Notes under the pieces: model-generated
Seen by the model: only the letters and a program-made list of their open reading frames with translations
Told to the model about the DNA's origin: nothing
Database searches by the model: none
Position numbers and translations under genes: made by a program
Shown: positions 32,491-44,704 of the stretch, one piece after another
How positions within the stretch are numbered: the first letter of the stretch is position 1
Layout: every line of letters starts with the position of its first letter
Source: Pyropia haitanensis
Lineage: Eukaryota; Rhodophyta; Bangiophyceae; Bangiales; Bangiaceae
Direction of reading: 5' to 3'
Length of the DNA stretch: 64,000 nt
NCBI GenBank assembly: GCA_008729055.1
Contig: SDUX01000001.1
Coordinates: 2,320,623 to 2,384,622, forward strand

Positions 32491-34886
32491 CGGGCGGCGG
32501 CGGCCGCCTCGCGGTGGCCCCGCCGCCCGTGTGTGCCATGTTTTTTTTTTTGCTCTTCTTTTTTTTTTGTGCCTTATCCCGGTTTGTGGGGGCCCTTGTG
32601 CATATAGTGTGTGCGCTCTCCCGGCGTGCTGGCGCGCCCCCGCGCCCGTTTGTCTCTTTGCGCCTGGTTGTTCGTTATTATTCTTCAGCGCGTGTGCCTC
32701 TGTTGACATTCGCCTACGTATCTACATAAGCGTCGCCTTTACTCCTACCACTTTTTTGCGTGCTTGCCACCGCCGCCGCGCTGACGGGCCGAGCGCATCT
32801 GGCGTACCGCGGTTGAGAGCGGCGCGTCCGCTGGTCGTCGCCAGGCGGTTGGCGCCCCTCGGCATTGTCCGCCGCCCCTGGGCACCGTTCCCTGCGTCTC
32901 GCCCGCCGCCGATGGGCACGGGCTGGAGGGCCCCGCTGGCTCGCCGCCACGGCGGTGGCCATCCCCGTCGGGCGTGCCCGGGCGTCCCTCCCCCTGCCCA
33001 CCACCCGCCCCCGCCCGCCAGCACGGCCCGACACTGGCCGCCCACGAACACCCCTCCCCCCACAGCGAGCGACGCTGCGCGCCGCCGACGCGGCACGCCG
33101 CCCACGCGTAGCGTGCCACGCCGTGGGCGGGGCGCGGCCCCAAGCCGTCCACGGTGCCCTCACCCCAACCCCCCCCCCCCCCCTCCCCCTCCTCCCCGCC
33201 CCACTGGACAGACGCCCACGATGGCGGCGTCCTGCTGCCGCCTACCCCCGCCTGCGGCGACGTGGCGCCCGCCGCCCCGTCCGTGGCCACGCGCTGCGGC
33301 GGCGGCCGCCAACCCCCTGCGGCGGTCAGAGGCCGCTACGCAAGACCGCCCCGCCGGTGCCACGCGCGCGGGGAGAGGCGGAGGGCGGAGCGGGGAGGGG
33401 GGGGGGCGGGGGGGGGGCCGGGGGCGGGGCGGCGGGCGGGATGGGTGTGGCGCGCCGCCAGCCACCCATCTGGTGCGGCACGCCGCTGGTCCATCGCGCC
33501 GCGGATGGAGGGGGGGGGTGTGGCTGGAGCGGCCCGGGTGCGGACGGACGACACGCGGGCGCGGCGGCGCGCCGACTGCCAGCGCCGCCCTTCTCTCTTT
33601 CTGGATGGAGGAGGGGGGGGGGGGGTTGCGGGCGGCCGCCGCCGCGGCTGCGGCATCCGACCCAAAACTACGCAGCCGCCGGCCAGCCACCCCGCGGGCG
33701 CGCCCGCGCGGCCGCCGCAACGGCCGCGGTCCGCCGCGGCGCGGCCGCCCTTCCAGCCCGGCCCGCCCCCCGGCCGACAGCGCCCACCCTCCCCGTGCCG
33801 CGGCGACCGCCGGCGGCGGCGGTCGTGGCGGTGGGCCGCCAGTGACGGCGCGTGGCACGCGGCAAGGCGGCGGCGGCGGCCGGCCGGCGGGCGGGCCGGC
33901 CGCGCCGCCCCCCCCCCCCGCCCCCCCCGCCCTGCCTGTCGTCAAAGCCGCCAGGCCCGATCGCCGCAGCAGAGGTCGCCGCCCCTGCCGTCCCCTCCCC
34001 TGCCCCCCCCCCGCCCCCGCCCACCGCCAGTCGAGTGGCACACACACCAGATGGAGGCCAGGCATGGAGGCGCCCTACCCGCGCCCGTCCATCCCGCCAG
34101 CGGCGAGTGGGCCCGACCGCGCGCGCGCGGGGGGGGAGGGGGGGGGGGGGGGGAGGAGGGGCCACCCGTCCGCGGCGCGCAGCGACCGCCGTGGCCGCCG
34201 CCGCCCCATATGGCGGCTGCTGACGCAGCGGGACGCCCGCGGCGGCCCCGCCGCCGCGCCAGCGCCCGACCCGCGCGGCGGAAGCGGCGGCCGCGGTCGT
34301 GGCGGCCGGCCGGCCGGCCGGCCGGCGGGGTGGCTGGCGCCGAGCCACGGCCGCCGCGGGGGGGGCGGCGGGGGGGGACTGGGACTGGACCGGCGCGTGG
34401 CGGGCGGGGCCCCCCCCCCCTCTGCTGCCGTGGAGCCACTGTCCGCGACGCCGCCCCGCGCGGGGCCGTCACAGTCCACACTGGCAGAGGGAGCACGGCC
34501 GCGGGCCAAGGCGCGCCGGGGTTGGGGGTGGCGGCCAGGCCCGCCCGGCTGCGCCCGCGCGGCCTCGCGGCGGGACAGGCACCGACGGCAACCCAACAAC
34601 AAAAAAACACTGGCGCCACAGGGGGGGTGCGGGCCTCTCTCGGGAGGGGCGCCCAGAGGGAGGGCAACGCACGAGCGACAGACGATCCGTGGCGGCGCGC
34701 CACACACGGGTGCAACGGGCACGGCACGCCACACCGCAGCTCCCACGGGTCGTTCCCGCCCACCTCCGCCACCGCGTAGGCGGTGTGGCAGGCCAGACAG
34801 TGGCGCCGTGGGGGACGGCCGCCAGGAATAGGCCACGGCCGGGCCGACGCGCACGAGCGGGCGCGGCCTGCAGTGTCGTCTCGTGA
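32491..34886. other. Intergenic, cyclin 3' flank to TIR element pair
   Basis: A T-rich segment at 32530-32760 follows the cyclin stop and probably holds its 3' UTR. Beyond it lies G/C-run sequence in which long ORFs exist on both strands without recognisable motifs. No gene is supported. Confidence 0.4.
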
Positions 34887-36793
34887 CGTCACTATGGACT
34901 CAAATCGCTACACAAGGGCTACACAGGCTACACACATACACAACCCCCCAGGAATCATGTTTCCTGGGGGGGGTCCAAAAGTCATCGCAATCTCGGCTTG
35001 ACGCCCCGAAGGCGACCGAGCTTTCGTGAAGAGCCCGGCTGCAACAGCTCCGGCGGTCAGAAGTGCCTCGCGCCGGAACTGCCGAATCGGCCTCCGATTG
35101 GCTGGATCGCCCAAAGAAGTCAACTGTCCCCGTTGGAGCGCAGCTCAGTCACGGATCCGCGAGACCGGACTGCCTTACAGCTCGGCTGTGGTCCCTCTGA
35201 GCATCCTGAGCCTCAAGGGTCCTGTGCGGGGGGGCAACCTGAGCATCGCTGTGTCGACTCGCGAACGGCACGTCGCCACGTGGTGAGGAAACGACTGGTC
35301 GACCTCGGAAGCTCCCCCGCACTTCGACGATCACGCGGCGGCGCGTCACGCGCCGAGAGGTTGCCCAAAGACAATCTCGCTGGGGACAAATTACTAGAAG
35401 CGTTGCAGCGTGACCCCGCTTCATTGCACACTTATTCGCTGCCCAAGTAAGGGTTGGGGGGAAACTTCGTGCTCATCAACCAATAGGCAGGTCGCATACA
35501 TATCCACTTTGTACACGCGTTCGACACTCTGTCCTGTGTGTCGGAGTTGACGACTAAAGTATTCTTTTGGAAGGTCCGATCCCGACCGCTGAGAATCGAG
35601 ACGCCGCGAGACCCAAAGCTTCGGCCGCGGACCAAGCTGTGGACTCGTTTCCGGCCACCTCTCGCCGTCTCGCGCTGAGTTGGCGCGCTCTCTCACCCAG
35701 ACGCACTACACCCAGCACGACCCTCTCCTCTCTCCCCGCGAGGTGCCCGACCGTCTACCAATGGATCAAGGCACTTCTTCGTCCGACGGCACGGCTGTAG
35801 GTGCGCGCGTTCACCGTTGTCCATCCGTGCGCTAACGTCATGAGAGATTTGCAGGGCGAGCGCGGCTCCTTGGTGACTCGCCGAACGCTCGGCAGCTGGA
35901 GGGAGATCGTTCTTGTTCTGCGCGTGAGTGTTTGGCATGGAGGTGTCTAACTTTGCCCTTCTGCCGCGTCCATCGCTGCATGGTCGGTTCTTGGTTTGCA
36001 TGTATTGTACGTGGATCTGTTGTGCGTGGATCGGGATCAAGAAGACAAGGCATGAACAACGACACTGGTGTAGCTGCGCGGTGCGGAGTTGGCTGAGGCA
36101 GCAGGGGGCAAGAAGTCGGAGGACTTGGAGAGGGGGAGCGGCGTTGAGGATGGCAGGGGGCATTGAGGAAGGTGGAGAGAGTTGAAGATGGGGGTCGCGT
36201 TGATATGGGTGGGGGGCGTGGGTGAGTGTAGGGTGGGGGCGACGCACCGGACTTGTGGGCGGGGGGTGGAGATGCTAGCGGAGTGCGAGAGGAGAGCTCG
36301 CCGCCCCCCTCCTCACCACCTGCAGGCAGGTCGCCGCTACGGTTGGGAGGTGAGGGGAGGGAGGGCGGGGGCGGGCACTCCCGCTGCATGAAGTAGCTGG
36401 TACAAAGAGAAATAAAGCGTGCACATGGTACCATGAAGAAGTGCACGTGGCACAGGAAGGAGCAACGTGGCGGCCAGTGGGCCACCAGAGCACCCTGGTT
36501 TGATACCCTTGAACGGGACTGTCAGCCTTCTACATGCACTGTGGTTGGTCCATGAGTCGTCGATCGACACTCTCTGATTGGGTGGCGTTGCAACACGGTC
36601 CGTGGCATACCTCATTTCGATGAGACGAGTCGGGGTCATCACAACGGGATACACAGGCTACACACATACACACATACACACATCCTACACAACCCTTCGA
36701 AACTGACCCCGTGAGGCCCGACTTCGGGCCCCGCCCAACTCATCACAAAGCTATCGCAATCGGGGTGTGTATCAAATTTTGTCGATAGTGACG
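34887..36793 (+). mobile_element. TIR element, left copy of a perfect inverted pair
   Basis: The 1907-bp unit starts cgtcactatggactc and ends ttgtcgatagtgacg, so it carries its own short terminal inverted repeats (CGTCACTAT/ATAGTGACG). The composition is far less GC-rich than the host sequence. The motif acacaggctacacacataca occurs near both ends in direct orientation. Internal landmarks are ccaagtaagg (donor-like, 35442) and AATAAA at 36411. The largest plus-strand ORF (34998-35450, 150 codons) is not preserved in the diverged copy at 27568, and no transposase motif is seen. No target-site duplication is evident. A non-autonomous DNA transposon is the best reading; the superfamily is unknown. 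Confidence 0.78.
36411..36416 (+). promoter_or_regulatory. AATAAA signal in the left TIR copy
   Basis: aataaagcgtgcac is conserved in position with the copy at 29298. It would end a plus-strand transcript of the element. Confidence 0.5.
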
Positions 36794-36820
36794 CGTGGCG
36801 ATCGCCCGCTGGTCGCGCAG
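36794..36820. other. 27-bp spacer between inverted TIR copies
   Basis: The only unpaired sequence at the centre of the palindrome (axis at 36807) is this GC-rich spacer, which contains cgatcg. Each side abuts an inner TIR end exactly (gtgacg on the left, cgtcac on the right). Confidence 0.9.
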
Positions 36821-38727
36821 CGTCACTATCGACAAAATTTGATACACACCCCGATTGCGATAGCTTTGTGATGAGTTGGGCGGGGCCCGAAGTCGGGCCT
36901 CACGGGGTCAGTTTCGAAGGGTTGTGTAGGATGTGTGTATGTGTGTATGTGTGTAGCCTGTGTATCCCGTTGTGATGACCCCGACTCGTCTCATCGAAAT
37001 GAGGTATGCCACGGACCGTGTTGCAACGCCACCCAATCAGAGAGTGTCGATCGACGACTCATGGACCAACCACAGTGCATGTAGAAGGCTGACAGTCCCG
37101 TTCAAGGGTATCAAACCAGGGTGCTCTGGTGGCCCACTGGCCGCCACGTTGCTCCTTCCTGTGCCACGTGCACTTCTTCATGGTACCATGTGCACGCTTT
37201 ATTTCTCTTTGTACCAGCTACTTCATGCAGCGGGAGTGCCCGCCCCCGCCCTCCCTCCCCTCACCTCCCAACCGTAGCGGCGACCTGCCTGCAGGTGGTG
37301 AGGAGGGGGGCGGCGAGCTCTCCTCTCGCACTCCGCTAGCATCTCCACCCCCCGCCCACAAGTCCGGTGCGTCGCCCCCACCCTACACTCACCCACGCCC
37401 CCCACCCATATCAACGCGACCCCCATCTTCAACTCTCTCCACCTTCCTCAATGCCCCCTGCCATCCTCAACGCCGCTCCCCCTCTCCAAGTCCTCCGACT
37501 TCTTGCCCCCTGCTGCCTCAGCCAACTCCGCACCGCGCAGCTACACCAGTGTCGTTGTTCATGCCTTGTCTTCTTGATCCCGATCCACGCACAACAGATC
37601 CACGTACAATACATGCAAACCAAGAACCGACCATGCAGCGATGGACGCGGCAGAAGGGCAAAGTTAGACACCTCCATGCCAAACACTCACGCGCAGAACA
37701 AGAACGATCTCCCTCCAGCTGCCGAGCGTTCGGCGAGTCACCAAGGAGCCGCGCTCGCCCTGCAAATCTCTCATGACGTTAGCGCACGGATGGACAACGG
37801 TGAACGCGCGCACCTACAGCCGTGCCGTCGGACGAAGAAGTGCCTTGATCCATTGGTAGACGGTCGGGCACCTCGCGGGGAGAGAGGAGAGGGTCGTGCT
37901 GGGTGTAGTGCGTCTGGGTGAGAGAGCGCGCCAACTCAGCGCGAGACGGCGAGAGGTGGCCGGAAACGAGTCCACAGCTTGGTCCGCGGCCGAAGCTTTG
38001 GGTCTCGCGGCGTCTCGATTCTCAGCGGTCGGGATCGGACCTTCCAAAAGAATACTTTAGTCGTCAACTCCGACACACAGGACAGAGTGTCGAACGCGTG
38101 TACAAAGTGGATATGTATGCGACCTGCCTATTGGTTGATGAGCACGAAGTTTCCCCCCAACCCTTACTTGGGCAGCGAATAAGTGTGCAATGAAGCGGGG
38201 TCACGCTGCAACGCTTCTAGTAATTTGTCCCCAGCGAGATTGTCTTTGGGCAACCTCTCGGCGCGTGACGCGCCGCCGCGTGATCGTCGAAGTGCGGGGG
38301 AGCTTCCGAGGTCGACCAGTCGTTTCCTCACCACGTGGCGACGTGCCGTTCGCGAGTCGACACAGCGATGCTCAGGTTGCCCCCCCGCACAGGACCCTTG
38401 AGGCTCAGGATGCTCAGAGGGACCACAGCCGAGCTGTAAGGCAGTCCGGTCTCGCGGATCCGTGACTGAGCTGCGCTCCAACGGGGACAGTTGACTTCTT
38501 TGGGCGATCCAGCCAATCGGAGGCCGATTCGGCAGTTCCGGCGCGAGGCACTTCTGACCGCCGGAGCTGTTGCAGCCGGGCTCTTCACGAAAGCTCGGTC
38601 GCCTTCGGGGCGTCAAGCCGAGATTGCGATGACTTTTGGACCCCCCCCAGGAAACATGATTCCTGGGGGGTTGTGTATGTGTGTAGCCTGTGTAGCCCTT
38701 GTGTAGCGATTTGAGTCCATAGTGACG
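36821..38727 (-). mobile_element. TIR element, right copy of a perfect inverted pair
   Basis: This is the reverse complement of 34887-36793. Coordinates pair as x + y = 73614 throughout, and every ORF in one copy recurs in the other with identical translation. It starts cgtcactatcgac and ends gagtccatagtgacg. The AATAAA falls at 37198-37203 on the minus strand. The flanks diverge immediately outside the TIRs, which argues against a simple fold-back sequencing artefact. Confidence 0.78.
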
Positions 38728-39900
38728 AGAGCCTGTGGACGGGGGGACGCTCTCGGGGCCGGCCGGATCCGCCACTACGCGAGGGGTGGGACGGGCGGCG
38801 CACGACGTCGAGCGCAGCGACACGGCTGCAAACGTCAACGCCACCACCCCGGATCCGTGAGCCGGATTTGATCACGATCAAGACAGATTCAACTACATGT
38901 CATGAGGCCCCCTTTTCAATTGGACTTGATGGACGAACAGCGGAGCACCTTGTAAATCGATGATTAAGTAACCCGCGCACGTGAGTTCTGGGCAGCTGTC
39001 CAGGACGCAGAATCTCGCGACACGCTCACGATCGTCGTCTGCGGATCCGCCCGCGCGAGCGACGTACGAAGCGCCGGCCGTGCCCCGTTGGGCGGCCTGA
39101 CACCAAACACGGCCGCTGCGCGACACGCTCTCTGCTGGGCGGCGCCGCCGCGGCGCGGCGGCGGGCCAGCCGCCTCCCCACGGCCCTGCGGCGGCGGCGG
39201 CGCCCACCAGCACACCAGCCCATTGGGCGGTCCCGCCAGCTGGCCGCGCGGTCCGGTGGGGCGAGAAATCAGAGACACGCGCCGCGGCCGCCGCCCCGCC
39301 CGACTCTGCCCGTGGTGGTGGTCTGCCCGTAGCACGTCTCGAGGCGGCTTATTGGATGGGGGGGAGGGGGGGGGGGGGGGGGGGGGGGGTTGCGCGGCGG
39401 TGGGGGGGTGTGTGCGCTCGCCGTGCCCCCGCTGGCGCGACCGGATCCGCCACCGGCCGTCGCGCGTAGCGCCGCGGCGGCTGCCGACCGCCAGCGGCCG
39501 CCCGTCCACCTCAACCGCCGGCGGGTCCGTCCCCCCCCCCCTCTGGCACCTCTCCCCCCCCCCGTGGTGCCACGGCAGCCTCCACCGTGGCGGGTGACCC
39601 GCCCCAACCCCCTGCCCGCCGCCCGCCGCCCGCCGCCCGCCGCCCGCCGCCGACGGCGCCGCGGCTCGACCGGGTGTCCCCGGCGCGCAGGGCCAGCTGG
39701 CGTGCCCTCCCCCCCCCCCGCCCCCCGCCACGGCCGCCTTGCGCTGGGTGCCCCGCGCCCACCCACCCCCACCCCCCCCCGTCACCTTGCGCTGCGTGCC
39801 CTACAGCTCCCCGCCCCCCCCCCCCCCGCCTTCCCGGCCATCTGGCGCTGCGTGCCTCACCCCCCCCCCCACCCCCAGCCCCTCCCGCGCAGGTGGCGGT

Positions 39901-40032
39901 ACCGCCGCTGGCAGGCGAGCGCCGCCGCTGGCTGGCGAGCGCCGCCGCTGGTTGGCGAGCGCCGCCGCTGGTTGGCGAGCGCCGCCGCCGGCTGCCGAGC
40001 GCCGCCGCTGGCTGGCGAGCGCCGCCGCTGGT
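39901..40032. repeat. 20-bp minisatellite, 6.6 units
   Basis: The unit is RccgccgctggYtggcgagc, with few substitutions between copies. The 20-bp period is not a multiple of three, so the array is unlikely to be coding. Confidence 0.9.
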
Positions 40033-40181
40033 GCCCCCCCCGCGCGGGCCCGCGGCCGACGCCGCCGCCCGCGGTCGCGCCGCACCCCCGCGGCGGCGGC
40101 CGCCGCGTGCGTCCGTGCTGGGACGCCCCGCGACGGGCGCGGCGCGTGCCGCGGCCGTACGTACCCCCCCCCCCCCCGCCT

Positions 40182-40388
40182 CCACCGCCGCCGCCCCTCG
40201 CACGGTGCCCGCGCCGTGGCCTTCACGCAACGAGCCCGCGTCCCGCCCGCGGCCGGCGCTCCCCCCCGCGGCCGGCGCCCCCCCCCGCGGCCCCCCCCCC
40301 CCCCCGCCTCCACCGCCGCCGCCCCTCGCACGGTGCCCGCGCCGTGGCCTTCACGCAACGAGCCCGCGTGCCGCCCGCGGCCGGCGCC
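40182..40388. repeat. Tandem duplication of about 80 bp (126-bp period)
   Basis: A block from cctccaccgccgccgcccc through cacgcaacgagcccgcgt to gcggccggcg occurs at about 40180-40262 and again at about 40306-40388, nearly identical. The two are separated by C-run sequence. This is a recent local duplication. Confidence 0.85.
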
Positions 40389-40746
40389 CCCCCCGCGGCC
40401 GCCCCCACCCCCCGCCCACCGCATCCGCCCCGCCCGCCGCGGGCGTCGTCGGCCGTAGCGTTCCTCCTTCCGCCCCACCCCCACCACCCCAACGCCCCCC
40501 CCTGCCCTGTACTGCCTGTCCGCTCCCCGTTTCTTCCACTCTAGCCCGCCGCTCCTCGCTCGCTCGCCTGTCCCTCCTCCCTCCCCCCCCCCCCCCCCCC
40601 CCGCCCGTTTCGCCCCCCTCCCCATTCCCCCCGTTGCGCCCCACCCACCTCCCCACCGCCACCACCGGCTGCGGCACTCCCCGCTCCCCCGCCAACGTGT
40701 GCCTGCCTGAGCGGCGCGCCGTCGGCCGGGCGGCCGGGCGGCGGCG

Positions 40747-43700
40747 ATGCGGCGCGGCGGCGGCGGCGCGGCGGCGGCGGCGGCGGCCGCCGTCGTTGCC
40801 GCCCACGTGGCGGTGGGCGTCGCGTGGCTCGGCCTCGCCCGCGTCGCGCCGCCCCGCGGGTGGGCGGGCGCGCGCGGGGGGGGGGCGCCGGGGGGGGGGG
40901 GGAAGGGGGGGGGGGCGCCGCCGCCGCCAACGGCGCGCCAGGCGACCGTGTCGCCGCTGCCCTACGCGACGGGACCGACGGGCGCCATCTCATCGACGGT
41001 GCGTTCCGGGGGGAGCTGGCGGTGTCTTGTCTCTGGGGGGGGGGGGGGTGCAGGGGGGGGAGGGGGGGAGGGCGGTGTGGGTGGTCCGGTACGCTTGGCG
41101 AGGGGCGGCACGCACGGCCGCCGCCGCCGCCGCCGTATCCCCGCCGCGGGCGGCCTGCTGACGCGCCGCCCACGATCCGCTCGCCACGCGGCGGCTGCGC
41201 GTGCCGCGCTGGCCTCTGTGTTTTTTTTTTTTTTGGTTTCCTTCTCTGTTGCTTGCTCGCCCGCGCCGCCGCCGGCCGGCCGCGGCGCGCGCGCGCCGCG
41301 CCGCGGTCGCGGCCGCCACCCCCCCCCGCTGCAGGTGCGGTTTATGGATGGCCTCGCGACGCTCGTCGCGCCCGGCGCGATTGGCCAAACGCCCGTCGGC
41401 ACCGTCTACTACTCGGCGTCGGATAACTATGTGCGTGGGGGGACGACCGCGGGCGGGGGTGGCCGGGGGGGGGAGGGGGGGGGTGGGGGTGCTCCGTGGG
41501 GGGTGGCGCCGTGCCGCGGCGCCGGGGGGGCGAAGCGCTGCTTGCTGCGGGGGGTGGCGCGGCGGAGCGCTGCCGACGCTCGACGCGCTGCCGTGCCGCG
41601 TGCGTTTGTTTCCTGGTGGCGGCTGCGTGCTCACATGGACACCTGGCCTGTCGCTTCTGTTGCGCACGCCTGCCCTTCCCCCCTCCCCCCCCCCCCCCCC
41701 CCCCTTTTTTCCCCCCGCAGCTGACCACTATCTATAAGGACGTCTTCCTCGACGTTGGCGTCGGCCTCGCCGAGCACCACTGCCTGGACGACGACAAGCC
41801 CATGTGCGCGGTGAGCCCCGACCACCCCGCCGTCTCGGCGGTCGTCCGCTTCTTCTTTGAGACGCCCCACACCAACACCCGCGGCGCGTCGGTGCAGACG
41901 CAGCTCGCGTGCCAGTGCATGAACGCGGACTGCACGCACATGGCGACGGTCGCGCTGCGGCGGCCGCCCGCCGCGGTCGCCGCCTCCCCCGACGCCAACG
42001 GCTCGTGCACGTACCAGGCGGTGGCGGTCGGGGCGGGCGGCGGCGGCGGCGGCGGCGGGGGGGGCGCCGCCGGGGGGGCCGACCCGCCCGACGGCCCGCC
42101 CGACGCGGCCGCCCCGCCGGCGGCCGCCACCCTCCACTCGTGCGTGTCGGCGCTGATGCACATTGGGACGGTCGGCGGCCGGCCGCGGGGGCCCTTCCCG
42201 CAGGAGAACTTTGAGTACAACGTGACGCGGTTTGGGGATAGCGCGTGGAGCGCGCAGGGCTACCGGAACGTACGTTGCCGCCGCCGCGGGCGGCGCGGGC
42301 GGCGCGCCGCCAGTCCCGCGCCCCGCCCCGTGTGTCTCTGCGCGTGTGTCGAGCCCGGCTTTGCTCGGCCCGCTGACTCGCTGACCCCGCGCCGCGGCGC
42401 GTCTGCCCGTCGTGTCTTGCCCGCCGCGGGGTGCCCCGCGTGCGGCGCGCGTCGGCGCCGCGCCGCTCGCCGCGTCTGCCCCCGGCGTCCTGCCCTTGTC
42501 CGCCCGCCTCCCCCCCCCCCCCTTCCTTCCCCCCCCCACCGCAGGGCTTTGTGGAGGACGCGTCCCCCCCCGTGGTGCTCACCAACCTCACCGCCGCGCG
42601 GACGACGACGCCCGCGGCGGCCGACGCGGGCGTCCCGCCGCCCGCCTTTACGCCCGTCACCACCGTCGGCGACGCCGCGGCGGGCGTGTGCGCGCGGCTC
42701 GGGCCGCCGCTCGGCCTCGCCGCCTCGTACCACGCGTCGGCGCAGGACGCGGCGGCGACGGGCAGCGACGCGGGCTCGTTTCTCGACGCCCCGCCGCCGC
42801 TGCTGACGGATACGGACCTTGCCATGACCGTGTGTGGGGCGCTGCTGGGCGTCGTGGCGGTCTTGTCGTACGTTGTGGGGGGGGGGGGGGGGGGGGGTCT
42901 GGTGGTTTGGGGGGGGGCGGGGGGGCGGGAGGCGCGAGGCGGACGGCGCGTGTGGGGGGGGGGGGGCGGGAAGCTGTGGGGGTTGGTTGTTTGGGGGGGG
43001 GGGGGGAGGAGGGGGGGGGCAGGCCACCGAGTGTGGGCGGCGGGGCGTGGCGTCGGCGTGCCCCGGGGGGTGTGTGTCCTAGACGTGTGGTCGCGCCCGG
43101 GTCGTGGCGGACCCCCGGGCGCGCCAGCGGGAGCGCCGCCCCGCGGTGCCACTGGCGGCGCCGCCCGACGCACCCGCTGACCACTGGTGGGTGTGCGCTG
43201 GCGGCTCCCGCCCCGCGGCGCTGCGCCCGTGGCTGCCGCGCCCGTCCCGTCTGTGCGGGACTGTTGGTGCGTCCTTCCCCTTTTTCCCCCCCCCCCCCCC
43301 CCCACCCCCGCAGGCTCTTCCGGGCAACGTGGAGCATGCAGGAGCTCCGCTGGATCCCCAAGCTCCTCTCCAAGTACGTGCCGCGGAGCCGGCGCAAGGA
43401 CTTTAACCGGGACCTGGGCATCGCGCAGGGGGCGGTCCTCTTTTTTGGCCTGATGCTCTACGCGTACGTTTGGGGGGCGTGCCGTGCGCTCGTGGCGCGT
43501 GGTTTTTTTTTCTTTCCCGCCTCTGTGGTCTGGGCCCCCCCACCCGGTGCCGTCGCTGGGGTCGTTGCCGTCGTCGCCGCCGCCGCCGCGGGGGTGGCCG
43601 TGGCGGCCGCCCCGTGTGGCCCCCCGTTGCGCCCGCGGCGGGATTACTGACGCGGACCGCGTCGCGAGTGCTGGGCTGTGCGGCAGCTGCTCGTGTGTGC

Positions 43701-44292
43701 GCCGCTGCCGGGGTTGCTGTTCCTGGTGCGCCTTGCCCCCCCCCCACCCCCCCCCCCCTTCTCCTCCCTCGCGCCCCGTCCCGCCCCCCGCGGCCTGCCC
43801 GCTTGCAGTTTGGAGACGAGCGCCCTCCACGTGGCGCTCGTCTCGGAGTGGGCGGCCGCCCGCTGGCGCGGCGCGTTTGTGCACCTGGACCTGACGCTCA
43901 TCAGCCGCGGCGGCGGCGGCGGCCGGCTGCCGCCGTTTGCCAACCGGGACGCGACGGGCACCCTCTTTGTGGCGACCGCCCTCGTCGGCGTTGCGCGGTA
44001 CCGCGTCACCCGCCGCGTCGTTGCGCTGCTGCTCGTCGTGTGCCTCGACGCGGTCATGGCCGCCGCGGTGGCCGTGCAGGTGCTCCACTGGGCGCTCTCC
44101 GCGCGGCGGGTGGACGCGGCGGTGGTCGCCGCGGGGGGGGGGGAACCCGCCGACGGGTTGGCGTGTGGGGGGGGGACGCCGACGCCGAGGGCGGCAAGGG
44201 CGGCGCGGGGGGGGGGGGGGGGGGGCGGCCGCGGCGGCGGGGGGGGGGGGGGGGGGGGGGGGCTCCCACCCGCCCGCACGCCCGCGTGGTAG
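40747..44292 (+). CDS. Six-exon multi-pass membrane protein, family unknown
   Basis: Exons are 40747-40998, 41335-41430, 41721-42269, 42545-42867, 43314-43463 and 43809-44292. Phases agree at every junction and give 617 residues. Donors are GTGCGT, GTGCGT, GTACGT, GTACGT and GTACGT; acceptors are GCAG, mostly after C/T runs. The N-terminus (MRRGGGG, poly-Ala, AHVAVGVAWLGL) is a signal anchor. A Cys-bearing domain follows (KDVFLDVGVGLAEHHC, FFFETPHTNT, CQCMNADCTH) with N-glycosylation sequons YNVT and TNLT, so it probably faces the lumen or exterior. Further helices are MTVCGALLGVVAVLS, GAVLFFGLMLYA and VVALLLVVCLDAVMAAAVAV. A basic loop RSRRKDFNRD separates two of them. The C-terminus is Gly-rich. 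I recognise no family. The Gly-run end may be distorted by homopolymer errors. Confidence 0.75.
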
Positions 44293-44575
44293 GGCGCGCA
44301 CCCAGACGGGGTCTGTCGACCGCGTCGGTGGCGGGGGAACACCCCCGCCGGCTCGCCGCCGCCACCGCCCGACGCCCGCGACGGCGGCCGCGGCGGCCGC
44401 CGCGGCGGTCGCCGCGGCGGCCGCCGCCGGCCGCCGCCCCGTCGCTGCCGCCCGCGCGGCGCGCCGCGGCGGTCGCCGCGGCGGCGCGTCGCGGCGGCCG
44501 GCCGCCGCCGCCGCGCGGCCGCGGCGCGGACCGCCGCGGCCGCCGCCGCCGCCGCGGCGGCCACGCGCCGCGGCC

Positions 44576-44607
<32 letters not shown>

Positions 44608-44673
44608 CGCGACGCGGCCGCCGCCGCTGCCGCGGCGGTCGCGGCGGCAACGCGCGTCGGCGGCGGCGGCGGC

Positions 44674-44704
<31 letters not shown>

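Larger units (their letters stand above)
38728..40746. other. Intergenic, TIR element to membrane-protein gene
   Basis: The first 350 bp are of mixed composition. From 39340 on there are G runs (39360-39390), C runs and two tandem repeats, listed separately. No domain or stable reading frame is seen. Confidence 0.4.

Noticed and set aside
32447..34831. A 794-codon plus-strand frame after the cyclin
   Set aside because: It starts inside the cyclin gene in another frame, crosses the T-rich 3' flank and shows no domain.
34998..35450. A 150-codon ORF in the TIR element as a transposase
   Set aside because: It has no catalytic motif, and the aligned frame in the diverged copy is interrupted by an indel and a stop.
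34887..38727. Palindrome as a missed-adapter read artefact
   Set aside because: Such an artefact would continue into the reverse complement of the left flank. Here identity ends at the TIRs and a 27-bp unique spacer sits in the middle. It still deserves read-level confirmation.
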